From: Azolla caroliniana
Lineage: Eukaryota; Polypodiophyta
Assembly (NCBI GenBank): GCA_043228905.1
Contig: JBHGNT010000004.1
Span: 2,108,001-2,172,000 of the forward strand
Length of the DNA: 64,000 nucleotides
Reading direction: 5' to 3'
In this document: one piece after another, positions 11,546-21,931 of the stretch
How the letters are laid out: each line of letters starts with the position of its first letter
Position numbering within the stretch: the stretch's first letter is position 1
Notes under the pieces: generated by a model
The model's database searches: none
Told to the model about the DNA's origin: nothing
Seen by the model: only the letters and a program-made list of their open reading frames with translations
Position numbers and translations under genes: made by a program

Positions 11546-12866
11546 ATTATGCAATATATTTCTACATGCAATGAAATCATATTAGGCTTGGGTACCAATA
11601 CTTTGTAGTATATTAACAAATAACTCTTTGAATACATTATCTCCCCCCCCCCCAAAGGAACAAGTTCTTTTTGACGAAATGACTTGGGTGATACCATCTT
11701 TTAGACTAATTTGACGAGACCAACCTTTCAAACTTGAGGTTTACACCCATCAAAGTTGAGGGTCCCTTCATTTGTTGTCATCCCAATCGAGACTCTTGCC
11801 ATTAGGAAAACACCTTAAATTGTGTCCACCTCATTATCTCTCAAAGCCACATCCAATTCATGACCAAGGGGATCATGTACAATGCATCCAACCACATCAT
11901 AAAACTCATCATTAGTCATAAACAAGCGTGGGCAAGCAACTCCTTAAAGTAATCAACATAGTTTGCAATTATTATTGCCATATCCATTATAAAATCATCC
12001 CCTTTCTTCATGTGTACCACATTAGGTGGATCATAGACAAGGTGTAGCGCTTGAAACAACAAATGAGATTGACATTGATGATCTATAAGCTCATCTTTGA
12101 GTTGCTGCATCTTAGAAGGACGCTATAAGTTTTGCATTGCAATTGAACATTCCATTTACCATGGATATCAAAAAGCTCAAAATCTACCTTTTGGAAATAT
12201 GAAAATAGAGAAAATTGGCGTGTGTTGTAGTTATCTGCTGTTTGAACTTTTCATTGCTCTAGATGGAGAGGTCCAATGTCTTCTTAGAAGGGAAGAGATA
12301 ACTATGTATGTATGCCTATTACATACTTAACTAAGTTCACACTATTATAAGTATGCTCACACCCAACAATTACTTAATTAGGTTCACACAGTCGTAACTA
12401 TGTTTACACCAAAGCTTTCATAGGATACACATTACGTTTAACAATTCAGAAGCGTCTAACATTTCAATATCACAATGGCTTGCCTCATATCCTCATATTC
12501 TCCTATAGAGATGTTTCTCCATCACTATTATTTTATTGATGTGGAAGGTCATTCTGGCCTTTTACAGACGTTAATTTTATATCGCATCTAAATTATCTTT
12601 TCCTACCCCACCAATAAGCCACCTGATCAAATACTAGATTAGCTTTTGTGGTTAGCTTGATCCTTAAAATCCTGGCTTCTAGCTGCGCCTAAATGTTCAT
12701 TGTTTACATTTTGCTTGTTATGTTTTTACATTTTCTTTGTATCAAAACTCTCTACTTGTCTGTCGACTGGATTGCATAGTAGAATGTTCTTTGTTTAACA
12801 TGCCTAAAATAATTTGAAATGTACTGAGTACTCTAGGCCATACTTTTTTATTGCAACATTTTGTAG

Positions 12867-13549
12867 GGTCCAGTACATGCATATGTGGTCATGCCAGATG
12901 GGAAGACTTAATATCTTGCAGAGTTGGAAAGTGGTATGCGAGTCCCAATTGTTCATGCATATGGGATGCAACGAACTGCAGTAGTCGGCACGGTGAAAAT
13001 TGAGAGCCGGCCATTTATTCTTGTTGGAGCCGTGGTAGGGTTCTTTTATTATAGTATTTTCATTTATATTTGTGCCAACATTTAAGTTGCATATGTGTTT
13101 TGAAAGATATGGTTTCCTTTAGATGAATGCTTCTTGAAAGATGAAGGCCAATCAAACATGTTAAATCTCGTCAGTGACAATATTTAACTTTTCCATTTAT
13201 TCTGGTAGCTATATCATATAAATATACGGTTCTTGAAAGATGGAATGTGTAAATGTGTATTGCAGTCTGATAATTGTAACAGTATGACATATTCTTTGCT
13301 CTTGCAAAATGCTGAAACTGTCAACTTAGTTTGTCCTCCCCAAGGTATGTAAAGGAGCACTGGCTTTATATCATTTTTCTTAAGATTTAACTTTTAACCA
13401 TTCGAGTTCTAGTAAGTGTTGAAGATGAAGGCAATCTGGCTATTTCGGTGACAAATATCAATCCAGGTGACAAAGTTCTTATAAGCATACAAGAAACAGC
13501 GGCACACCACACAGGTATTGTGATTCGTGAGTTTATATCGGAAAAATGA
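12867..13549 (+). pseudogene. 3-dehydroquinate synthase II-like, three 3' exons only
   Basis: Three exons join in phase: 12867-13034, 13266-13344 and 13413-13549, all GT-AG, ending at TGA. The product reads GPVHAYVVMPDGKT, then MQRTAVVGTVKIESRP, then LLLQNAETVNLVCPPQG, then NPGDKVLISIQETAAHHTG. This matches the C-terminal half of the archaeal-type dehydroquinate synthase homologue found in plants. A TAA stop replaces the residue after DGKT in the first exon, and I could find no 5' exons before the upstream repeats. It is therefore a truncated, probably dead copy. The plant homologue's function is not well established. Confidence 0.8.
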
Positions 13550-14320
13550 GAGTTATCTATTGATCATAATATGTATTAACATTTCTTTTTTGAAAGATTC
13601 TACTATATCTCTGTTATTGTGGCAATTATGTTTTTCATGGGAGGACTCGACAACTTGGGGGATAATAAAAGGTCGTTTGAGAAACGAATTCCTGATTGCT
13701 TGTGCCTCAGAAGTCTCAACTCAAGCATACATGGCTTCCCAGTAATGGTCCTTACCTGTGTGGAAAGGTTGTTTGATTCTTCTTTTAGATGTGGTTGTGT
13801 GGGGTGTCCCTTAGCTTTGACTTCTCCCCTAATGGAATCCCTTTAGGTTAGCATGTACCATCACAACGTTGCATTAAATGTGCCTTGTCTATTAATGGGT
13901 ACCTGCACACGATTGTCATTTTGTACATGATTTGAGCATTGCATCGAATGTGTAGCCCCACATGGATTATCATATTTCTTGTTGATTTGTTTCACAAAAC
14001 TAGATACGCCAAGAGAAGTGCGGATAAAATGGAAGGGTTTTAAAATCTTTCCATGTTTGTGTGAGTCTCATTGAACGCAAATATTGAGACGAATCTACGA
14101 CGTCGATACTACATTATTGGTTAGGCTGCAAAACAGGCATGCCCTTGGGTGATAAAGGCTTGCATTTTTCGTGATTAATATGGTTCATGAATAGACCCGT
14201 TCACAATATTTCTCATTCACAATACAATAAAAGATAGCTATCATACATACGTAGATGAAATAGATTTCTTTTCACCAGTTCGAATGGAAGAATATATAAT
14301 AGTATAGAACTGATGGGTAA
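13550..14320. other. Intergenic, nothing recognised
   Basis: Short open frames only, no domain motif, no repeat identified. AT-rich nuclear-type sequence leading into the organelle-derived block. Confidence 0.4.
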
Positions 14321-14498
14321 GTTGATCGACAAGCGTCACTGAGCTGATTCGGAATTTCCATAGATGAAACTGATTGTCTCTACTCACCAACGTCAGAAGG
14401 TTTGGATTGGTCCTACAGCCCAGCAGGTCATGGAAGGCTTGGCTCGAGCAAAGATTTTCTGTTCTGGGTAAGAGTCCGGGTAAAACTCAACTTACTGG

Positions 14499-14527
14499 GT
14501 TGGGGATGGAATTGCTCGCATCTATGG
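14499..14527 (+). pseudogene. ATP synthase alpha fragment (plastid atpA or mitochondrial atp1)
   Basis: The frame reads VGDGIARIYG, a signature shared by both organellar alpha subunits, so the source organelle is not settled. Homology stops exactly where the 64-bp cox1 piece begins at 14528. Confidence 0.5.
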
Positions 14528-14591
14528 TATAACCATTATCCTTAACACGCGCGGACCCGGAATGACCATGCATAGATTATCCCTATCCGTT
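14528..14591 (+). repeat. 64-bp cox1 piece, inverted copy of 19388-19451
   Basis: Perfect reverse complement of 19388-19451. It encodes the cox1 segment around [12 protein letters not shown] on the plus strand, while the longer cox1 fragment at the other end of the block is on the minus strand. The copies sit near the two ends of the organelle block. Confidence 0.9.
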
Positions 14592-15012
14592 TGCCGTGGC
14601 GAAGTCAATAAAACAGCGCAATGAGTGAGATTGCCCGTTATCCGCCTCTTCGGTTTTCCGTTCACCATCCCTCGGAGGTTTAAAATAATAAGCGGTTCAC
14701 GCTTTAGGCAGACTAAAACATGGTACAGAGAAACCTAAAGCGGCCTGTGCTACGCGTTCTTGTACCCACAACCAAAAAATAATAGTAAGCATCATTGAAC
14801 TAGAAAGGGCCGGGTCATTTGACGGGAATGAGGAGGCCGAGAGCCTTGGTGAATTAGACTCTACGTATTCACTCTGCTTAACCCCCTTTTGTTGGATCCA
14901 TTGGATGCGTCTGACAGAGTTCAGATCCGCATGTATCTCGTGTATATCTTACAGGAGGATTCAAAAAACCCCGTGAATTGACTTGGGTTACTGGTGTAAT
15001 TCTGGCTGTACT

Positions 15013-15213
15013 CCCTAAGACGTCAAATAAAATTATGTCATACTCATAAAAAGCATTTAATTCTTTCAATAGTTTTACAGTCTCTCCCACCACGTATCCT
15101 CCGCATCCGGCTCCGGCGGGTGGCCCACCCGCTTCAACGCAATCTACCCCTCCGTAACCTTTATAAATAACATCCTCGAGCCATACATCTTCATAATGAT
15201 AATCTTTTGATTG
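15013..15213 (-). pseudogene. chlL: Plastid chlL fragment (protochlorophyllide reductase L)
   Basis: 67 in-frame codons read [20 protein letters not shown], then [20 protein letters not shown], then [21 protein letters not shown]. The Cys-containing GAGCGGY segment is a nitrogenase-iron-protein-like signature. ChlL is the ATPase subunit of light-independent protochlorophyllide reductase. The gene is plastid-encoded in algae, bryophytes, lycophytes, ferns and most gymnosperms but absent from angiosperms. Both ends stop abruptly at unrelated sequence. Confidence 0.9.
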
Positions 15214-15387
15214 TTCGGCGCAGAACAGAAGTGGTTCTTGAATTGATCACACGACATTACGTAAGATTACAGCTTCGAGAACTTGTTCGGGATTGATTAG
15301 AGGAGACCCTGTTCTGGATCTTTTCCGAGCCCGATCTCCACCTCCCCTAACCCACCGAAGACGGTAGCGACGGGAAAGATTCCGATT

Positions 15388-15435
15388 TGGAATAAAGGTG
15401 GATTATTCAGAGCAGGTGCAATGGACAACGGCGAT
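15388..15435 (+). pseudogene. psbB: Plastid psbB fragment (CP47)
   Basis: The frame WNKGGLFRAGAMDNGD matches the lumenal-loop segment of the photosystem II CP47 protein. It is 16 codons long, and the continuing open frame after it no longer matches CP47, marking a junction. Confidence 0.75.
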
Positions 15436-15704
15436 GATCATCAGCAATTGCCTGAATTTCAAGGCGCTCTTCAAACCAATCGTATACCTTATCGAGGTGG
15501 GTAAGCTTTTTTTTTCAACTCCCCCTCTGTAAACCGTACGTGAGGTTCGCGCTAGCTGCTACAAAAAAACAGACTGTTTCGTTGAACGATTCTTTCAGAA
15601 GGGATGACGATGCTACGCTCCGCAAGGCGGTGTGATTATAACTACGTTATCAAGAATAAAAGGGAACCCATAAGTTATTCGACCTGGGGAGTACGTTCGC
15701 AAGA

Positions 15705-15830
15705 ATGAAACTCAATATGGGTTCCGTTTTAGGTAAGAAGATCACTCGCTTAATTGAATATGCCACGGATAAGTCTTTGCTAATAATCATTGTCTGTGCT
15801 TTCGAAGGGGCACGTATGCAAGAAGGGACG
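15705..15830 (+). pseudogene. accD: Plastid accD fragment (acetyl-CoA carboxylase beta)
   Basis: The frame [20 protein letters not shown], then [15 protein letters not shown], matches the carboxyltransferase domain of plastid AccD (normally ASGGARMQEG). The substituted FEGAR suggests drift or an unedited source. Confidence 0.85.
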
Positions 15831-16639
15831 TTGGAGAGAGAAAAAGGGAAAAAACCGAACAGACTTAGAAGTCGTTGAAAGGAATATTTGAGCATGATTC
15901 TTTCGCGCTTCTTCTGGTGTAGGTAGCTCGATTGCTTCACTCGTCATTGAAATATAAGCTAGAGACGTTTCTGTTTATACTCTTATCAATGTCATTCTCA
16001 TTACAGATGGATAAATCCTCCCGGAAACTGAACCTCTCTATCGCGGAGTTTGGCTCGTTATTTTGGCCAAAAGGAAAGTAAGCAACGTAAAATACCTTGC
16101 CCCTGAAACCGGAAAACGAACGTAAAGCATTGAAAGAGCGTTGCTTACCAGCAGTTTTATCAGGCTCTGATATCATGACACGTCGAGTGACAGCTCCCAG
16201 ATTCAGGGGAACCCAGGATTTTTTCGCGGGTAATCCTGAGCCAAATCTAACTTCAGCTAAATGACTTTTGGACATCGAAGCGAGATTCTTTTGAACTTTC
16301 AAGAAGGCCTGAATATTCATGGATTATTATACGATCGAAGAGAATACGATACGATCAGCACGAAGCGGGGATTTCCAATCTCAGTGAACATCGGTACCAA
16401 CTATGCTTGGCGTAAAGATAGAGATGAAAAGCAATTTTATCCACAGAAGAATTTATGCCCAATGGATTGTTGAATCCGTATTAATATATGGAAACTTCTA
16501 GTGCTACAGAAAAAGAACAGGCTAAAAGTCTTATTTTTAATGTCCTCTCGATTCTCTCTACGGGACGAATATGGCATTAATGGACAGTTCATGAGGACTG
16601 AAGGATAGTTCATGGGGACTGACATGACGGGAAGTATAG

Positions 16640-16822
<183 letters not shown>

Positions 16823-17518
16823 TAAAGTCCCTTATGCCCACGACCCACCTCGAAGGAACGTCCGCGGTTCTTCCCCCTTCCCCGCGCGCTTCTCCGGCAA
16901 AGGTAGTTAAATTGTGCGAATAATCCCCTGAAAGATTTTGATATGGGTGTGTGACTCGCAGCAACCAGTCTGGTTCAATGAATAGATAATCTTTTGTTGA
17001 AGAAATAAAAAGATCTTAGCTTAGAAAACGATGGCTTGCTCTTCTTTACCCGCGCGCAAGCAATTGATCTCTCTCTATCTGGCATCAACTTAGAACCACG
17101 GGCATCTAACGCACCCTTCACTAAAATCAATCCTTGAAAGATTAAGGACATAAACTTTTCAAAATTGAAAAACGATTTCAAAATCCCCGCAGACTCCTGC
17201 GATAAGATGGATTGGATACATTTGATTCGGTCGACCCGACTAAACCAGCAACGAAACAAATAGATGGGGATGGGTGTTTACCCTGAAGTGTTCCTGGAGT
17301 GTATGCATACTTCCGTAAGTAACTTGGTGTAACATGGAAAATTCTCTTAAATTCAATCAAGTCAGAACAACCTGCCGCCTTTTTTCATAAGATTGTGACG
17401 GTACGGACGCAGTAAGGGAAGTCACTGGAATTTTCCACCTGTTCTTTTCTTACTTCGACACTCCTATTCATTCCTATGGGGTCGCTTCTGCGACTGGATC
17501 ACCAACACTGGTTCGATG

Positions 17519-17583
17519 AGAGTCGTACGTGCAGTTCGGAGGGAGGTTTCGAGAAATCTTTGCTATGCTTAGTGTGCGACTCG
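17519..17583 (+). other. Possible organellar group II intron motifs
   Basis: 17574-17583 reads GTGCGACTCG, the usual 5' end of organellar group II introns, and a similar GTGTGACTCG lies near 16950. Just upstream, 17519-17541 (GTCGTACGTGCAGTTCGG) resembles the structured 3' part of such introns. No complete intron or maturase frame could be put together. Confidence 0.4.
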
Positions 17584-17759
17584 TTCAAACAAAATCTCTC
17601 TACCCATAGTTAAAATATTGCTCCGTTGAGAAAAGAATAGTCTGGGCTTCCGAAACGTGTAAATGTATCTCTATCAATCTTTTTGGTTTTTTTAGAACTA
17701 GAGTTATTTCTGGGAACTACTCCAGTTTGACGCACTGAGTCAACATATTCACCAAATTT

Positions 17760-17875
17760 TGGAATTAGCAAAGATGGACTTACCCCACCCATCGATAGAA
17801 ATTTCATAGTCGCTTCGTTCGATCTGACATCTCTTTTGGCGTATCCTGATAAAAGATAAGAGGATGGACCCAAAC
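17760..17875 (-). pseudogene. ndhB: Plastid ndhB fragment (NDH subunit 2)
   Basis: The open frame contains [19 protein letters not shown] followed by LSMGG. The family reads [22 protein letters not shown]; the serine for leucine is a C-to-U editable difference. The rest of the 106-codon frame is not recognisable. Confidence 0.85.
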
Positions 17876-17953
17876 ACTCCGAAGGGAAGTGAAGATATTT
17901 GATACTCCATAGAAGTAAAAAAAAAACCAATTGAAACTTTTTATCTTACGATT

Positions 17954-18022
17954 CATGACACTAATTATCAAAAACTTCGTATTGGGCTAGCTTCCCCCGA
18001 ACAGATTCGTAGTTGGGCCGAA
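17954..18022 (+). pseudogene. rpoC1: Plastid rpoC1 fragment (RNA polymerase beta')
   Basis: The frame reads YQKLRIGLASPEQIRSWAE, the conserved N-terminal segment of plastid RpoC1 (xxLRIGxxSPxQIRxWA). Homology ends before the next expected motif. Confidence 0.8.
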
Positions 18023-18079
18023 AACTCTACTAATAAAGTATAAAAAAAAGATATATATAGATTACATAGTTCTTACGTT

Positions 18080-18382
18080 ACTCAGATCATTGGACCAGTA
18101 TCGGATGTTGCTCTTTCTCCGGGGAAAATGCCGAATATTTACAACTCACTAATTGTTAAGGGACGTAATCCGGCGGGTCAAGAGATTAATGTTACTCGCG
18201 AAGTACAACAATTGTTGGGTAATAATGAAGTCAGAGCCGTAGCTATGAGTGCTACAGACGGCTTAACGAGAGGTATGAGTGTTGTTGATACAGGAGCCCC
18301 TCTCAGCGTTCCTGTTGGTGAAATTACCCTTGGCCGAATTTTCAATGTCCTTGGCGAACCCGTGGATAATATGGGTCCTGTG
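18080..18382 (+). pseudogene. atpB: Plastid atpB N-terminal fragment (ATP synthase beta)
   Basis: About 101 codons run from [20 protein letters not shown] through [20 protein letters not shown], then [20 protein letters not shown] and [17 protein letters not shown]. This is the beta-barrel domain of plastid CF1 beta. The frame stays open to 18667 but with unrelated sequence, giving a chimeric 179-codon open frame from 18128. The nucleotide-binding P-loop region is absent. Confidence 0.92.
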
Positions 18383-18854
18383 GAAAGTAGTCAGTCGAAA
18401 TCGAATTCCAATTCTAATTTCTCGAGTAGTCGGATCGATTATGAACCTTCCCCACAAGAAAGATCTGATGTTTTGGCATACCTACCTCAATTCTGTCAAA
18501 ACGATCTATTGAGTTACAAGATCCGTAGGTTAGATCCTGCGGAGAAGTGGGCTCTTTTCGCCCTCGAAAGAAATCTTCTATTTTCAGCAACGACGAGACG
18601 GAGAGGCGTTCTAGGTATGCCATGTCATGACATACCTATCTCACGGCAGGTTGGGTCGTGGGCATAAGGGACTTTACGATATTTCGACGAAAACGTCTAC
18701 CAAATGACCCCTGGACCTTTTTGATTGATAAGCTGACCAACAAAAGGCAAACCAACATGCAGGATAGGTTTATTGCGCAAGCCACTAATGTTCGCATACG
18801 CGAACCCTTGAGCGAAGCTTCGCGTTGTCGGCTCTCGCTTTAGCACTTTCCACC

Positions 18855-18940
18855 CTAACGGCGTACCTTTTGCATAATGGGTCAGCGAGTGAATGGGAAC
18901 AGCGGCTTAAGCCATTAGGTGTAGGCGCAACGAGGTCCAT
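18855..18940 (+). rRNA. Mitochondrial large-subunit rRNA fragment
   Basis: Contains the highly conserved LSU run GCGTACCTTTTGCATAATGG and GTCAGCGAGT, followed by AGCGGCTTAAGCC, which fits plant mitochondrial 26S rRNA better than plastid 23S. Fewer than 100 bases are recognisable, so it is a fragment and not functional. Confidence 0.75.
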
Positions 18941-19008
18941 AGGTAGTCAATAGTATTAGATATTGGTAATTCCGGCTCTGTTTTCTGTAGGTCACATAGA
19001 AATTTATC

Positions 19009-19128
19009 CATTCTTGCCTTCCGCTTTTGCCGAGTCAGCCTGAGCTATCTGAAAACACCTTTGAGCTTCGTCAGGATCAATTTCGGTAGCCCGTTCCGCT
19101 TCGTTGACCAGTCTAACGCTTTTTAATT
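19009..19128 (-). pseudogene. atpE: Plastid atpE fragment (ATP synthase epsilon)
   Basis: The frame reads VNEAERATEIDPDEAQRCFQ, then IAQADSAKAEGK, matching the C-terminal helical domain of CF1 epsilon (IDPxEAQ...xAxxxxxKAEGK). In plastids atpB and atpE are adjacent and co-oriented; here they are on opposite strands and separated by rRNA, showing rearrangement. Confidence 0.8.
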
Positions 19129-19194
19129 CTGTTGGCGGAAAAAGATATCTGTAGACCTCCAAGATAATCGTATTGTTATTGTATACTTTTAGTC

Positions 19195-19564
19195 CTGACG
19201 GAATAAAAGTATGAACCTCTAGATAACCGGGGAGCCGAGAAGGATGCTAGTATAAGATAGGGTCCCCTCCTCCAGCAGGGTCAGAAGAGATGATATTAGA
19301 GTTTCAATCGGTTGATGACATGGTAATTGCACCCGCCGGTACGAGAGGAGGTGGTAAAGGTAGGAATGCTGTCACTGAAACGAACCGAACGGATAGGGAT
19401 AATCTATGCATGGTCATTCCGGGTCCGCGCGTGTTAAGGATAATGGTTATAAAATTAATGAAACCTAAAATAAAGAAAACACCTGATAGGTAGAGACTAG
19501 AAGTGGCTAAATCAACAGCTCCTCCGGAATGACTGGTTATACTACTCAGAGGGGGATAGCACAT
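19195..19564 (-). pseudogene. cox1: Mitochondrial cox1 fragment, unedited form
   Basis: About 120 codons align to cytochrome oxidase subunit 1, from [18 protein letters not shown] through [29 protein letters not shown] and DPAGGGDPILY. Many conserved hydrophobic residues are replaced in the way C-to-U editing would repair (Ser or Pro for Leu/Phe, Arg for Trp). Two stops sit where Arg (TGA, after STD) and Gln (TAG, after PILY) are conserved, as U-to-C editing would repair. The fragment thus derives from mitochondrial genomic DNA and not from cDNA. 19388-19451 is repeated inverted at 14528-14591. Confidence 0.9.
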
Positions 19565-19870
19565 ATGTTAAATAGCCTCAGGTTGTGTTTGCCTAATGCT
19601 ATACGCCATATGTCTCTGTATGGATCGGACTGTACCTTTATCTATCATCCTGTCATGAAGCCTTTCCTTTAGAGAATCCCTCAGGTCTACTCGAACTTTT
19701 CCCGATTATTCTTATGGCGGATGGCCCTTGACCGGAGCTTCAGCTCTAGTGATTTTATACGAATCGCTTTAGAAGAGCTAACTTGTACCAAGCACTGTCC
19801 CACTGCGTAGATTAGAGAATCCTAAGATTTATTAGCAACAGGACAACAATTAGAAGTTTGTAGGAAAGAC

Positions 19871-20660
19871 GCGTAGCTTTTTCTTTTGGGGATCTTTTAA
19901 TTGAAATTTGAGGTATTATTATTATTTGTCTATACAGAGACGTGGTTCATAAGAATGCCATACATAATGCGAATCAAAATATCTTAATTGCATTGCTGAC
20001 ATTTCTAATACGGAAAATAGTACAAACAAGAACTTTAAAACTTACATGAGATTTGAGATTATCCTACTCATATGACTACCAAACGGTTACATGGATGAGA
20101 GATAATCTCCAAAACAGCCAAATATCCAAACATTTTTGTTTGGGATCTGCTTAATGGTGTCTTGTTTGAACTTATGAACCATGGTTTGAATTAACACTAG
20201 TTCTGATTTCTTGATGAAAGAAAACTTTATTTCATTTTCATAGCCTTCTCACGTGCATATTTGCTAATGATATAATTACATGATTATTTTTAAATTTGGA
20301 AGCCTTGTGTTTCATCCCAGAACCCTTGCTTGGTAATTTAATCTATAATCATGTATTTACATTCCAAAATGATTGAAATTATCAATGTATCAAGTGTTGG
20401 TAATTTAATCTACTATCGTCATCGACAATTTACTAGACATGTGAAAGTTTCTACTAAGAGCCAGATCCGTATCCTCTAAGCGCTAGCTGCACAAGTGAAT
20501 GTGAGCACATCCTCCCTTCAAAGAACTCTTTAGTTGCTCAACATTGCAACCTTGTCTAAAATATGGTTGGTTGGTGAAGCCCTTCATCACTTGAAGGAAC
20601 TCATGGCTTGAGAACACGTACTTCATGGTGTAGAGGGTTTTCATGAGGTGAAGTGATATA
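19871..20660. other. Intergenic, nothing recognised
   Basis: AT-rich nuclear-type sequence with no long frame or motif seen. Confidence 0.4.
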
Positions 20661-20698
20661 GGTTGTTAGGTTTTAGAGCTCAATTGAGGATGTGGTTA

Positions 20699-21175
20699 CT
20701 AGTGCCTGAATGTTTTGTGATGCGGGGGAGGGTGGTGAACAGGAGGAGGAGGGATAACGACAACAACAGGAGGGGGAGGAGAAGGAGGCGGAGGGTGGAA
20801 ATGGACAGGAGGAGGAGGAGGAGGAGGAGGAGGATGGTGGGGGTGGTGATGGCGTGGGGGCGATGGCGGATGATGATGATGATGATGATTGGGAGGTGGA
20901 TGATGGGGAGGGACATGTGGAAGCGGCGATGGATGGTGAGCGGCTATTACAACACGAGCAGGAAGAGCAGGAGGAGCAGCAGGATGGTGGTTGTGGTGGT
21001 GCTGGTGATGACGATGGGAAGCCATCCTGCAGAGAAGAAGCAGAAGCAGAAGCAGAAGAAGATGATGATGCTGCTGCTGATGATGATGATGAAGAAGACC
21101 TGGTCGTGGTCGCGGCTTCTTCTGATCCTCCTCCGTATATATACTTGATGGAGCGTGTCTCGCGCGCATACACAC
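20699..21175 (-). other. His/Pro-rich open frame in a trinucleotide-biased tract (doubtful gene)
   Basis: About 20720-21120 is extremely purine-rich on the plus strand (GGA, GAT and GAA steps), so several frames are open on both strands. The minus-strand 158-codon frame includes PPPPSPPPPVVVVIPPPPV, which resembles extensin-type SPPPP repeats; an internal ATG would give MASHRHHQHHHNHH and a 107-residue protein. There is no signal peptide from that start. Low-complexity DNA can produce such frames by itself, so this is probably not a real gene. Confidence 0.2.
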
Positions 21176-21931
21176 ATATACACATACATAAATGACAAGA
21201 GTGTCCCGTGAACACCTTCCTTACCACGTTATTGGAATTTGGAATCATCTTCGTCCGGTTTGGTTTCACATTATAGATTTGGAATAAGGAGTGTGTGAAT
21301 AAATGGTAAGACCCCCCCCCCCCCCCCCCAATATTAAATCCAATCTCAAAGATCTTTTTTTTTTTTTTTGCCACGCATTCCTCGTTGCTTATCCGTCCTT
21401 TCCGTTTCACGCTCTCGATGATGTTCTAACATTGATTTCTACCACTAGACACATATGAAAGGCTCTATCTAATTCATGGTTGGGTTGGGTTGCCTATTTG
21501 ATGGCACTATCGTGTGTATCATAAGTGATTGTTCTCACAAAAAGGAAGAACTTGGTAACCTCTTTGGAAGCAACCGTGATATACCTACCTACATCATTTG
21601 TTGGTTGTTGCCCATGCGGAAATATAGGCACAATTGATGTAAGAGTTGGAAGTCAAATCTAGTAGAAGAAGTAGCCCTCTATCACCAAATGACACTCACT
21701 CTCGCCCATAGTACGTAAATTTCGTGTTCGTCTAGCATAACATTCGTTTTCCTACGTTGGAAAACGAATGCGAATGTTATTCAAACATTTTTTTTTTTAT
21801 TTTTTTTCCCATTTTTAGGCTTATTTACCTCATAATAAATATTGATCTTGTTCTCAGCTTCCCTGCTTGCGTGGTTGATCTCTGAGAGATTCCGTGGCAT
21901 TTTCTGCAACGTAAGCTCGTAGATAAAAGAT
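21176..21931. other. Intergenic with homopolymers and a hairpin
   Basis: A C run at about 21311-21328 and a T run at about 21353-21369 lie close together. A 12-bp stem hairpin (CATTCGTTTTCC, six-base loop) sits at about 21747-21776. No gene seen. Confidence 0.5.

Larger units (their letters stand above)
10182..12866. other. Intergenic, transposon debris and tandem repeat
   Basis: No intact gene. It contains a LINE reverse-transcriptase fragment (10735-10968), a 139-bp tandem repeat (11108-11545) and a poly-C run near 11643. A short minus-strand open frame at 11916-12110 resembles nothing I recognise and may belong to the same decayed retroelement. Confidence 0.5.

Noticed and set aside
15937-16320. 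127-codon minus-strand frame in the organelle block (possible organellar gene)
   Set aside because: Open but I could not match it to any plastid or mitochondrial protein, so it is left within the mosaic description.
17610-17930. First read as mitochondrial nad2
   Set aside because: The [15 protein letters not shown] signature belongs to plastid ndhB; reassigned.
20673-21410. 245-codon Ser/Pro-rich frame on the minus strand
   Set aside because: Crosses the triplet-biased tract and homopolymer runs; the Ser/Ala runs are what that DNA gives in this frame. No family resemblance.
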